Below are positions 8,549 to 17,073 of a stretch of DNA of 64,000 nucleotides, one piece after another (position 1 is the first letter of the stretch; each line of letters starts with the position of its first letter). This DNA comes from Streptomyces violaceusniger Tu 4113. Lineage in GTDB: Bacteria; Actinomycetota; Actinomycetes; Streptomycetales; Streptomycetaceae. The position numbers and the translations under genes were made by a program. The notes beneath the pieces were generated by a model. That model searched no databases, was not told where the DNA came from, and saw only the letters and a list, made by a program, of their open reading frames with translations. The DNA is taken from NCBI RefSeq assembly GCF_000147815.2, contig NC_015957.1, forward strand, positions 2,170,001 through 2,234,000. Reading direction: 5' to 3'.

Positions 8549-9305
8549 CGACGCAACACCTGCGAGTGACGGCATTGGCGAGGGCTCGGATCGGGAGCCT
8601 GGCCAGTCGGCGCCGAAGCCGGCGGTCACGCGTTCGGACGGCGCTCGGGTAGGGGTCGTTGCGTGCAAGGCGGTCTTCTTCCGTCGCGGGGGCGGCGAGA
8701 GGAACGGACGACCGTCATGGAGAAAGGGTGCGTGTGTACATGGAGCCGTGCTGCTCGTGATGTACGAGTGGGGCGAGTGATACACACGGTGACAGTCAGG
8801 ATGTGTTCAGGTTCCAGCTGGCACCGTCGGGCACTATGACCGACGAAACGTCTGGCAGTCCGGTGGTTCCGGAGGCGCGCACCCACCAGCGAGACCAGGA
8901 GCGAGCCGGCGAACAACCGGCCCTGCCGGGCTCGCACCACTTCTCCGGCTCTCGAAGGGGAAGTGCCGAGAGAGCCGCTGTGCGGCCAGGACGGGAAGTC
9001 GCACGGAGGGATCGGGCGACGCAAATTCAAGCGCTGCGCAGGTTGAATTCCGGGACGAAGTTCACGGAATTCTGGCTGATCTTGCTGGCCGGGGCTCGAA
9101 GCGAAATAGGAGGTCATTCCAGCAGGGTGAATCCTCTCCCGGAAAACGCCCTTGGCGGCGCTGCCTGAACAGGATTGACGAGCAATCGAAGTCATGCCGA
9201 AGTCCTGCGAATTCCGGACGGCGCTTGGCCATGCATTTCCAGACAATTACCGTTACGCGGACGCGAGGGACGCCCCTTCGTGCTGCCGTTCCATGCGAGG
9301 ATTAC
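8549..9305. other. Non-coding stretch with no convincing gene
   Basis: Open frames here (for example 8803-9168 on the plus strand) lack a ribosome-binding site, domain or typical codon bias. Base composition falls noticeably towards 9040-9300 (runs such as GCAAATTCAAGCG, GAAATAGGAGG), unlike Streptomyces coding DNA. The last part holds the ribosome-binding site GCGAGG (9295-9300) of the next gene. I see no promoter pair I would defend. Confidence 0.5.
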
Positions 9306-10559
9306 ATGACAACTGAGACGACGTCCGAGAACCTTCGGACGCCTGCCAAGCAGATGCTGAACAAGGTTCCCGAGGTCACGATCTGGTTCTGGATCATCAA
9401 GATCCTGTGCACCACGGTCGGTGAGAGCTTCGCCGACTGGATCAACATGAACCTCGGTGTCGGCCTGATCAACACGGCATTGATCTTCACAGCAGTTCTG
9501 GCAGGCGTCATGGGCTGGCAACTCACCACCAAGCGCTACGTCCCGTTCGTGTACTGGCTCACCGTCGTGGTGGTGAGTGTGACCGGCACCCTCTACACGG
9601 ACATCCTCACCGACAGCCAGGGCGTTCCCCTCGCGCTGAGCAGTAGCGTGTTCGCCGGCCTCCTGGCCGTTGTCTTCGGGATCTGGTACGCCCGCGAGCG
9701 GACCCTGTCGGTCCACACCATCATCACCCGTCCCCGTGAACTCTTCTACTGGCTCGCGGTCCTGGTCACTTTCGCCCTCGGCACCGCGACCGGCGACTGG
9801 ACCCTGGAGCTGACCGGCTGGACCGCCGGTGTCTCCGTGTTCCTGCCTCTCGGGTTGATCGTCGCGATCATTCTCGGTTGGCGCCTCGGCGCCAACGCGG
9901 TGCTCTCCTTCTGGCTGGCCTACATCCTCACCCGTCCGCTCGGTGCCAACCTCGGCGACTGGCTCGGCTCGCCCAGGGGCGACGGCGGCCTTGGTCTCGG
10001 CACTGCGATCACCAGCGTGATCTTCCTGGGTGCGATCCTCGCTACGGTCGTGTACCTCACGATCAGCCGCAGCGATGTCATCGAGACCGACGAACGCACT
10101 CAGACCCCACGAGCGGCGGACCCGGCGCGTGAGCGGATCATGCTCGGTTACTACGCCGTCGTAGCGGTCGCGACTGCGGCGCTTCTCGTCTGGGCACACC
10201 ACCAGCCCCACGCGGCCGCGGCCAGTGAGGATGACGCCCCCGCACCTGTAACCGCCCACCTCACCCCGAAGCAGGCGACGTCGCCGTTCCCGCCGGCCGA
10301 GATCGCGAAGTTCCGCACGATCGCGGCTGACACCCTGGCAAAGCTCAAGGCGGGCAACCAGTCGGCCGCGACCACCCGCGTGACCGACCTCGAGACTGCC
10401 TGGGACGACGACCAGTCCGCCCTTGAGCCCAAGAGCGGGCAGTCCTGGCACTTCCTCGACAGCGAAATCGACCAGGTCCTGACGGCGCTACGGGCACCGA
10501 GCCCCGACAAGGCCACCGAGGCCAAGGCGCTCAACACCCTCCTCACCTCACTCGGTTAG
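9306..10559 (+). CDS. COG4705-type membrane protein with extracytoplasmic C-terminal extension
   Basis: A 417-residue protein. The start at 9306 follows the ribosome-binding site GCGAGG by 5 bases and gives MTTETTSENLRTPAKQMLNKVPEVT, the usual N-terminus of the family. Eight or nine transmembrane helices fill residues 25-270, arranged as an internally repeated motif (W-x-I/L ... GE/GT-x-x-D-W-x-x ... G). After a further helix near residues 280-297, an Ala-rich linker leads to a polar C-terminal region of about 110 residues (FPPAEIAKFRTIAADTLAKLKAGNQSAA...DDDQSALEP), predicted to be helical and outside the membrane. The function of the family is unknown. The tail is absent from the paralogue at the left edge. 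Confidence 0.85.
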   Translation: MTTETTSENLRTPAKQMLNKVPEVTIWFWIIKILCTTVGESFADWINMNLGVGLINTALIFTAVLAGVMGWQLTTKRYVPFVYWLTVVVVSVTGTLYTDILTDSQGVPLALSSSVFAGLLAVVFGIWYARERTLSVHTIITRPRELFYWLAVLVTFALGTATGDWTLELTGWTAGVSVFLPLGLIVAIILGWRLGANAVLSFWLAYILTRPLGANLGDWLGSPRGDGGLGLGTAITSVIFLGAILATVVYLTISRSDVIETDERTQTPRAADPARERIMLGYYAVVAVATAALLVWAHHQPHAAAASEDDAPAPVTAHLTPKQATSPFPPAEIAKFRTIAADTLAKLKAGNQSAATTRVTDLETAWDDDQSALEPKSGQSWHFLDSEIDQVLTALRAPSPDKATEAKALNTLLTSLG

Positions 10560-10665
10560 CCAACCACCATGACGGATTGCCCCGACGCGTCCCCGGCGCC
10601 GGGGCAGCCGACATTCCTGGTTGGGGCGGTTGCCTGAGCTTTGCGAGTGCGACTTACTCAACGCG

Positions 10666-11028
10666 GATGCGACGGGTGTGCCGGTCGGCTCCACCTTCAC
10701 ACCCGTCGACCTGGCCGCCGCCCTCGATCACGGCGCAGTCCTCTCCCCAGGGCAGTCGGCCTCACCGATCACCCCGGCCTCGAAGTTCAACGGCGACGAC
10801 GGCATCACCATCAAGAACCAGCAGGGCGGGGAGCTGTTGGACTCGAACGACCCCACGGAGCTCCTGCACCAGCGCAACGACGTGTCCACGAAGCGGGGTT
10901 ACATCACCCTGCGCAAGGCGATGGAGCAGTCGGTCAAAACCCCCTACGTCCAGCTCGGCGAGTACCTCGGCTACGACAACGTGGAGGCCGGGGCCCTGAA
11001 AGCGGGGCTCCTGCGCTCAAGCCTTCCC
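10666..11028 (+). pseudogene. Penicillin-binding protein transpeptidase fragment
   Basis: About 120 residues align by eye with the start of the transpeptidase domain of class A penicillin-binding proteins: a GSTFxP active-site loop, then ...SPITPASKF..., a GYITLRKAMEQSVKTPYVQLGEYLGYDNV helix region and GLLRSSLP. The glycosyltransferase domain, the SxN and KTG motifs and the C-terminus are missing. In the active-site motif S-x-x-K the Lys is Thr (STFT), so even the retained part could not acylate. No start codon with a ribosome-binding site precedes it. A dead fragment left by a deletion or recombination. Confidence 0.65.
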
Positions 11029-11646
11029 GTAAGTCCATGTGACCTGCGGCTTTTCTCGTTCTTCAGGTTTCCGGCGAGTGGGGTCGACCTGTTTCCAGGA
11101 CCGCATGACGTGAAACCTGGTCCGAGCCCCGATCACGCGTCTGACCTGTGTTCTTGTGGGGCGACCCGAGGAACGGCGGAGGCGGTGCCCTGACTCGGCC
11201 GGGACGGGGCGGACTGCTGACGCTCGACCGACGCTGCGTTGGACGATGTGTCAGGACGCCGGTCGTTCTCGCGCCGCCGTTGGCCCGATCCGTGCTCTTC
11301 AGACGAGGTGCGGACCGGTACCACCTCGCCGCTGGCGATCAGAAAGTGGGTGGCCGACGCTCCGCAGCCGGTCCAGGCTCGGCGCGCGCCGCGACTCCTT
11401 CACGGGCCGCCACCAGGCCCCGTGCGATGCCACCGGTCCGCCGGGTTCCGACTCAGGCCGACGCGATGTGCCGGACCGAGCGGCCGACAGCCCGCCCGAC
11501 GCCTGCGGGCCGACGGGAGGATGCCGCGAGGGATCGCGGTGGGCGGCAGGTGCCTGCGCCGGGCCGCCCGCGCACACGACCGGACGACCACCTCCTGGCG
11601 GAAGTGATCCGGAATACGCACTCCGACCCATTGACGCTCGCGTCAC
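11029..11646. other. Non-coding stretch upstream of the lacI-type gene
   Basis: Contains no frame with a recognisable domain. The open frame that continues upstream of the lacI-type gene (from 11148) is Arg/Pro/Ala-rich nonsense. This is the right boundary of the remnant-rich segment; the sugar operon promoter must lie at its end, next to the twin operator at 11647. Confidence 0.5.
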
Positions 11647-11687
11647 AAACCGGTTTAGTGAACGCCAGTCGGCCACTAAACCGGTTT
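11647..11687. promoter_or_regulatory. Twin LacI-family operator
   Basis: Two identical 10-bp palindromes AAACCGGTTT (11647-11656 and 11678-11687) face each other inside a larger perfect inverted repeat, AAACCGGTTTAGTG (11647-11660) and CACTAAACCGGTTT (11674-11687), with 13 bases between the arms. The CG-centred palindrome is the classic LacI/GalR half-site arrangement. The centres are 31 bp apart, three helical turns, allowing two dimers on one face. It ends 48 bases before the lacI-type start codon, so it probably controls that gene and the sugar operon behind it. Confidence 0.85.
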
Positions 11688-11735
11688 GAACAGCTGGTTC
11701 GTCGGCCCCAGGGAACGCGGAGAACGGAAGGTGCC

Positions 11736-12755
11736 ATGGCTCGCAGGCCCACCATCGCCGACGTCGCACGACGTGCCGGTGTCTCACGCACCTCCGTCTC
11801 GTTCGCGCTGAACGACCGGCCCGGGATCGCCGAGGAGACCAAGGAGCGCATCCTGACCGCCGCGGCGGAACTCGGCTGGACGCCGAGCCGCCCGGCCCGG
11901 GCCCTGTCCCTCGGCAAGGCCGGTGCCTTCGGACTGGTGCTCGCCCGCGAACCCGACCTGATCGGCGCCGACCTGTTCTTCCCTGCGTTCATCGCGGGCG
12001 TCGAAGTGGCCCTGGGCGAGCGAGGCGACGGGCTGATGGTGCACCTCACCACTCCGGAGCGTGAGCAGTCCGTGTACGAACGGCTCGCTGCCGACCGCCG
12101 GGTGGACGGCGTGCTCCTCACCGACCTGCGGCACGACGACCCGCGTCCCGCTCTGACCCACCGGCTCGGCCTGCCGGCCGTCGTGGTCGGACAGAGCGAG
12201 TGGAGCGACGGGCTGACCTCGGTGAGCCTCGACGACCGGCCCGCTTACGTCGACGCGGTACGTTGCCTCGCCGAGCTCGGCCACCGCCGTATCGCGCACG
12301 TCGAGGGCCCCCAGGAGTTCCGCCACGCGCACCGGCGCCGGTCGGCCTGGGAGGAGACGCTGCGCGACCTCGGACTGCCCGGAGGCCCCGTGCTGCCCGG
12401 CGGCTTCACGGCGGAGGGCGGCGCGCGGGCCACCCGCGAACTGCTGTTGCTGGCCGAGCCGCCCACCGCGATCGTCTACGGAAACGACCTGGCCGCGACG
12501 GCCGGGCTGTCGGTGGCCCAAGAACTCGGCGTTCCGGTACCGGAACGTCTCTCGGTGGTCGGCTACGACGACAACCCGCTCACCCGCTACACCCACCCCC
12601 CGCTGTCCTCCGCCCGCGCCGACGCGCGGGGCTGGGGAGAGGCGGCGGCCCGGACATTGGACCGGGTGCTCGCAGGTGAGGAGGTGGCACACGTCGTGCT
12701 GCCGCCCGCCGAATTCATCCCCCGCGCCTCGATCGGGCCGGCGCCCCGTCCCTGA
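11736..12755 (+). CDS. LacI-family transcriptional repressor
   Basis: A 339-residue repressor. The N-terminal helix-turn-helix reads PTIADVARRAGVSRTSVSFALNDRPGIAEETKERI, with the hinge helix PSRPARALS, followed by a periplasmic-binding-protein-like sensor domain with the conserved VVGYDDNPLTRYTHPPLSS near the end. The start at 11736 follows the ribosome-binding site GGAAGG. It precedes the importer and catabolic genes in the same orientation. With the twin operator just upstream, it is likely to repress itself and the operon until a sugar ligand binds; the ligand is unknown. Confidence 0.93.
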   Translation: MARRPTIADVARRAGVSRTSVSFALNDRPGIAEETKERILTAAAELGWTPSRPARALSLGKAGAFGLVLAREPDLIGADLFFPAFIAGVEVALGERGDGLMVHLTTPEREQSVYERLAADRRVDGVLLTDLRHDDPRPALTHRLGLPAVVVGQSEWSDGLTSVSLDDRPAYVDAVRCLAELGHRRIAHVEGPQEFRHAHRRRSAWEETLRDLGLPGGPVLPGGFTAEGGARATRELLLLAEPPTAIVYGNDLAATAGLSVAQELGVPVPERLSVVGYDDNPLTRYTHPPLSSARADARGWGEAAARTLDRVLAGEEVAHVVLPPAEFIPRASIGPAPRP

Positions 12756-12838
12756 CAACGGGGCGCGGGGCCGTCGAGGCGCGGCAAGGAATTCCCGTCC
12801 GGCGACGAGGCCGGGCGTGAACAGTTCGGAGAGTCTTC

Positions 12839-14137
12839 ATGCTGAGGAGAACAGCGTACTCGCTGCTGGTGCTCGCTCTGGCGGGTGCCGCCACCGCCTG
12901 TGGCCGGTCGCCCGTCGACCCGGAGACCGCCGCGAAGGCCCGCGGTCCCATCACGATCTGGCTGTCGAACAACGCCCAGGAAGTGGCCTGGGGGAAGAGC
13001 ATGGTCGAGGCCTGGAACAAGAGTCATCCGGGCCAGCACGTCACGGCCCAGCAGATCCCGGCGGGCAAGACCTCCGAAGAGGCCATCAGCGCCTCGATCA
13101 TCGCGGGGACCAGCGCCTGTCTGGTCTTCAACACCGCGCCTGCCTCGGTGCCGACCTTCGAGAAGCAGAACGGCCTCGTGTCGCTCAGTGACTTCCCGGA
13201 CGGTGACGCCTACATCCACAAGCGCGGCGGCGCCCTCACCGAGCAGTACAGGTCGCAGGACGGCGAGTTCTATCAACTGCCGTGGAAGAGCAACCCAGTG
13301 ATGATCCTCTACAACAAGAAGATCTTCAAGAAGGCCGGGCTCGACCCCGAGCACCCGCGACTGGCGACCTACGGCCAGTTTCTGGAGACCTCCCGCACCC
13401 TCGTGCGCAGCGGCGCCGCGAAAGCCGCGATCTGGCCGGCGCCCAGCAGCGAGTTCTTCCAGTCCTGGCTCGACTTCTACCCCGCGTTCGCCGCGGAGAG
13501 CGGCGGCAAACGGCTCATCGAGGACGGCGAAGCGCAGTTCGACTCGACGGCCGGCCGTCGGGCCGCCGCGTTCTGGCGCACGCTGTACGCCGAGAAGCTC
13601 GCCCCGCAGGAGCTCTACCCCGGTGACGCCGTGAACGACGGAAAGGCCGCCATGGCCACCGTCGGCCCATGGGCCGTCTCCGCCTACAAGGACAGTGTCG
13701 ACATCGGGGTGGCCCCGGTACCGACCGCCGCCGGAAAGTCGCCAAAGGACACGTACTCCTTCAGCGACGAGAAGTCCGCCGCGATGTTCAGCGCCTGCCG
13801 CAACCGGGCCACCGCCTGGGACCTGCTGAAGTTCGCCACCTCCGCCAAGCAGGACGGGTCGTTCCTCGACGCCACCGGGCAGATGCCGATGCGCGAGGAC
13901 CTGACCGCGCGCTACCCGGCCTTGTTCGCGAAGAAGCCCCTGTACAAGGCGTTCGCCGGGCAGGCCGAGCATGTCGTCGAGGTCCCGAACGTACCGGGCT
14001 CCATCGATATCTGGCAGGCGTTCCGCGCCGAGTGGACCAAGTCCGTCGTCTTCGGTGACGGCTCCACGGATGCCGCGCTGCGCAGGGCCTCCGACAAGAT
14101 CACCAAGCTGCTCGACGAGTACGGAGACCCGTCATGA
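12839..14137 (+). CDS. Sugar ABC transporter substrate-binding lipoprotein
   Basis: A 432-residue extracytoplasmic solute-binding protein of the MalE type. The signal peptide ends in a lipobox with the lipidated Cys at residue 21 (GAATAC). The mature protein has the two-lobe pattern of family 1 sugar binders (ITIWLSNNAQEV, ...YQLPWKSNPVMILYNKKIFKKAG). A GGAGAG ribosome-binding site precedes the ATG. Its stop overlaps the start of the first permease (ATGA). Operon position and LacI control indicate uptake of a di- or oligosaccharide. Confidence 0.9.
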   Translation: MLRRTAYSLLVLALAGAATACGRSPVDPETAAKARGPITIWLSNNAQEVAWGKSMVEAWNKSHPGQHVTAQQIPAGKTSEEAISASIIAGTSACLVFNTAPASVPTFEKQNGLVSLSDFPDGDAYIHKRGGALTEQYRSQDGEFYQLPWKSNPVMILYNKKIFKKAGLDPEHPRLATYGQFLETSRTLVRSGAAKAAIWPAPSSEFFQSWLDFYPAFAAESGGKRLIEDGEAQFDSTAGRRAAAFWRTLYAEKLAPQELYPGDAVNDGKAAMATVGPWAVSAYKDSVDIGVAPVPTAAGKSPKDTYSFSDEKSAAMFSACRNRATAWDLLKFATSAKQDGSFLDATGQMPMREDLTARYPALFAKKPLYKAFAGQAEHVVEVPNVPGSIDIWQAFRAEWTKSVVFGDGSTDAALRRASDKITKLLDEYGDPS

Positions 14138-15072
14138 CCGACTCCGCCCTCACCGCCACCAGCGGGAACCACACGCCTCGCGAGGGTGCGGCCGCGCGCC
14201 ACGGACGATTCCGCTCCGCGACCGGCGCTCTGTTCGTGACCCCGTACGTGCTGTTCCTCGTCGTCGTGTTCGCGGTCCCGCTGGGGTACACACTGTGGAT
14301 CTCCGTCCACCGCTTCTACTTCACCGCTCCCGGCACACATATCGACTCACCGTGGGTGGGACTGGCCAACTACCGGGATGTGTTCACCGATCCGGTGGTG
14401 GGCCGCGCCTTCCTGAACATCGTCGTCTTTCTCGTGATCAACGTGCCGCTGACGGTGTTCCTGGCGCTCGTCCTGGCCTCCGCGCTCAACGCGAAGATAC
14501 GTTTCCGCATTTTCTTCCGCGCCGCCTACTACCTGCCGTACATCACGGCGAGCGTCGCACTGGTCGCCGTGTGGCAATTCCTGTTCGGTACGGACGGGTT
14601 CGTCAACCACCTTCTCGGCTCGTACGCTCCGGACCCCTCGTGGCTGGTCAACTCGCACCTCGCGATGCCGATGATCGCCCTGTTCGTCACCTGGAAGCAG
14701 CTCGGCTTCTTCGTGATGCTGTACCTCGCCGCGCTCCAGAACGTCGGCAAGGACCTGTACGAGGCAGCCTCCGTCGACGGAGCCGGCCGGGTACGGCGGT
14801 TCTTCTCGGTCACGGTGCCCGGGGTGCGGCCCGCGACGACCCTCGTCGTCATCTACGCGATCATCACGGGCGCCAACCTGTTCAGCGAGCCCTACCTGCT
14901 GACCGGCGGCGGCGGGCCCGACCACGCCTCCACCTCGCCCGTCCTGCTCATGTACCAGAAGGGCATCGAGCAGGGCCATCCGGACTTCGCTGCCGCGCTC
15001 GGCGTGGTGCTGGTGGGCTTCGTCCTCGCCGTCTCGCTGGCCGCCCGCAAGTTCACCGAGAGGGGCAACTGA
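14134..15072 (+). CDS. Sugar ABC transporter permease, MalF type
   Basis: A 312-residue inner-membrane component with six predicted helices and the EAA loop EAASVDGAGRVRRFFSVTVPGV, which contacts the ATPase. It overlaps the binding-protein gene by 4 bases and is followed 1 base later by the second permease. No ATPase gene is present in this operon. Streptomyces sugar importers normally borrow a shared ATPase (MsiK), so this is expected. Confidence 0.92.
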   Translation: MTDSALTATSGNHTPREGAAARHGRFRSATGALFVTPYVLFLVVVFAVPLGYTLWISVHRFYFTAPGTHIDSPWVGLANYRDVFTDPVVGRAFLNIVVFLVINVPLTVFLALVLASALNAKIRFRIFFRAAYYLPYITASVALVAVWQFLFGTDGFVNHLLGSYAPDPSWLVNSHLAMPMIALFVTWKQLGFFVMLYLAALQNVGKDLYEAASVDGAGRVRRFFSVTVPGVRPATTLVVIYAIITGANLFSEPYLLTGGGGPDHASTSPVLLMYQKGIEQGHPDFAAALGVVLVGFVLAVSLAARKFTERGN

Positions 15073-15073
15073 C

Positions 15074-15988
15074 ATGATCGCCTCCACCCCGACCACGGAC
15101 CGCGCGATAACGGACAGCGCGACCACGGGCGCCGCGGACCACCCCCAGCCCGCCGGCGCGCGCGGTTCCTGGGGAACGGCCGGCACGTACATCCTGCTCG
15201 CACTCGGTGCGGTCGTCTTCCTCTTCCCCTTCTATTACATGATCGTTGGCTCCCTGCGGAAGACGACGACCGGAGACCTGTCCTCCGCCGTGCCCGGCGG
15301 GCTCACCGGCAGCAACTACACGGCGGTCAACGGGGCGATCTCGCTGGGCCGTTCGCTGCTCAGCTCCGGGATCATGACCGTCGGCGTCCTGCTGTGCACC
15401 CTGGTCTTCGGAGTGCTCGCCGGATACGCGCTCGCCCAGCTGCACTTCCGCGGCCGCGGCACCGTGTTCGCCTCGCTGCTGCTCGTGCAGATGGTGCCCT
15501 TCCAGCTCCTGACCCTTCCGCTCTACGTTCTCGTGGTCCGCGACTACGGGCTCGGGGACAACTACATCGGGATGATCCTGCCGTTCGCGATCAACTCGAC
15601 GGCCGTATTCCTGTTCCGGCAGTTCTTCCTCCAGATGCCGCAGTCCCTCTTCGAGGCCGCCCGCCTCGATGGTGCGGGGGAACTGCGCATTCTGTGGAAG
15701 GTCGCGCTGCCGATGGCCCGGCCCGCCGTACTCACCGCGACGCTGCTCACCTTCATCGGCCCGTGGAACGAGTTCCTCTGGCCGTTCCTCGTCACGAAGG
15801 ACGCCGACAAGCAGCCGCTGGCCGTCTCCCTGGCCAGCTTCCTGTCCAACCTTCAGGGCACGGTCGCCAACCCGACCGGAGCCCTGCTGGCCGGCGCCTG
15901 TGTGCTGGCCGCCCCGGCAGTGGCCCTGTTCCTCCTCTTCCAGCGCCACTTCACCTCGACCGACATCGACTCCGGAGTAAAGGGCTGA
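15074..15988 (+). CDS. Sugar ABC transporter permease, MalG type
   Basis: A 304-residue partner of the preceding permease, with six predicted helices after a polar Thr/Ala-rich N-terminus. The EAA loop is EAARLDGAGELRILWKVALPM. Together with 12839-15072 it forms the membrane part of a binding-protein-dependent sugar importer that needs an ATPase encoded elsewhere. Confidence 0.92.
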   Translation: MIASTPTTDRAITDSATTGAADHPQPAGARGSWGTAGTYILLALGAVVFLFPFYYMIVGSLRKTTTGDLSSAVPGGLTGSNYTAVNGAISLGRSLLSSGIMTVGVLLCTLVFGVLAGYALAQLHFRGRGTVFASLLLVQMVPFQLLTLPLYVLVVRDYGLGDNYIGMILPFAINSTAVFLFRQFFLQMPQSLFEAARLDGAGELRILWKVALPMARPAVLTATLLTFIGPWNEFLWPFLVTKDADKQPLAVSLASFLSNLQGTVANPTGALLAGACVLAAPAVALFLLFQRHFTSTDIDSGVKG

Positions 15989-15996
15989 TTCCCCCC

Positions 15997-17073
15997 ATGA
16001 GCACCACCAGCGCCGCCTCGCGCATCCCCTATCGCCTGGTACGCAAAGGCATGATCATGTCTCCGCTGCCCGGCGAGGCCAACGAGGCCGAAGGAGTCCT
16101 CAACCCGGCGTCGGGGCGCACTCCCAACGGGCGCCTGCACCTGCTGCCGCGACTCGTCGCTAAGGGCAACGTCTCTCGCGTCGGCCTCGCCGAGGTCACC
16201 TTCACCGACGGCGTTCCCAGCGGCGTCGAGCGGCGCGGCGTCGTCCTCGCCCCCGACGAGGGCTGGGAGCGCGGAAAGCGCAACGCCGGTGTCGAGGATC
16301 CGCGCGTCACCTGGATTCCCTCGCTCGGCAAGCACGTCATGTCCTACGTCGCCTACGGACCGCTCGGCCCGAAGCCGGCGCTCGCCGTGTCCGAGGATCT
16401 GACCGAGTGGACCCGGCTCGGCCCGATCCACTTCGCCTACCAGCCCGACCTCGACACCGACCTGAACCTCTTCCCGAACAAGGACGTCGTCCACTTCCCG
16501 GAGCCCGTGCCCGGGCCCGATGGCGAACCCGCCTACGCGATGCTGCACCGTCCCATGTGGGACCTCGGCTGGTTCCGGCCCGGCGAGGGCGTCCACCTGC
16601 CCGCCGGGATCACCGACGAACGGCCCGGCATCTGGATCTCGTACGTGCCCGTCGCCGAGGTCGAGACCGACATCCGCGCCCTGGCCCGCCCGCGCGCCCA
16701 CCGCCTCGTCGCACTGTCCGCGCACCCCTGGGAGGAACTCAAGATCGGCGCCGGCCCCGCCCCGATCCGCGTGCCCGAGGGCTGGCTGCTCATCCACCAC
16801 GGCGTCTCCGGCCATATCGAAGACCCCTTCGCCCAGAACCAGAAGGTGTCCTACGCGGCCGGCGCCATGATCCTCGACCCGGCCGACCCCGCGAAGGTCC
16901 TCGCCCGCTCCGAGGAGCCGCTCATGGCACCCGAGACCGAGGAGGAGCGCACCGGCACCGTCCCCAACGTCGTCTTCCCGACCGCCATCGAGGAGATCGA
17001 CGGGCAGCGGTACGTGTTCTACGGCATGGCCGACGCGCAGATCGGCGTCGCCCTCCTGGAGCGCACGGCATGA
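15997..17073 (+). CDS. GH130-type glycoside phosphorylase or hydrolase
   Basis: A 358-residue protein with no signal peptide, so cytoplasmic. The five-bladed propeller family is suggested by ...LNPASGRTPNGRLHLLPRLVAKGN, GVEDPRVTWI, FPNKDVVHFPEPV, AMLHRPMW, and WLLIHHGVSGH in order, as seen in GH130 enzymes. GH130 members are mostly phosphorylases and some hydrolases acting on beta-mannosides. The start at 15997 lies 8 bases after the permease stop; a weak ribosome-binding site suggests coupling. Its stop overlaps the next start. The neighbouring importer and LacI gene suggest the substrate is brought in whole. Phosphorylase versus hydrolase cannot be settled by eye. Confidence 0.8.
   Translation: MSTTSAASRIPYRLVRKGMIMSPLPGEANEAEGVLNPASGRTPNGRLHLLPRLVAKGNVSRVGLAEVTFTDGVPSGVERRGVVLAPDEGWERGKRNAGVEDPRVTWIPSLGKHVMSYVAYGPLGPKPALAVSEDLTEWTRLGPIHFAYQPDLDTDLNLFPNKDVVHFPEPVPGPDGEPAYAMLHRPMWDLGWFRPGEGVHLPAGITDERPGIWISYVPVAEVETDIRALARPRAHRLVALSAHPWEELKIGAGPAPIRVPEGWLLIHHGVSGHIEDPFAQNQKVSYAAGAMILDPADPAKVLARSEEPLMAPETEEERTGTVPNVVFPTAIEEIDGQRYVFYGMADAQIGVALLERTA

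Noticed and set aside
8803..9168. Possible 121-residue protein
   Set aside because: No ribosome-binding site, no domain, codon use unlike the neighbours; lies in the remnant-rich stretch.
11239..11607. Possible transposase fragment
   Set aside because: Arg-rich frame with no DDE or helix-turn-helix motif and no terminal inverted repeats around it.
11148..11735. N-terminal extension of the LacI-type protein by about 196 residues
   Set aside because: The added sequence is Arg/Pro/Ala-rich, crosses the twin operator and precedes a normal MARRPTIADVARRAGVS start with its own ribosome-binding site.
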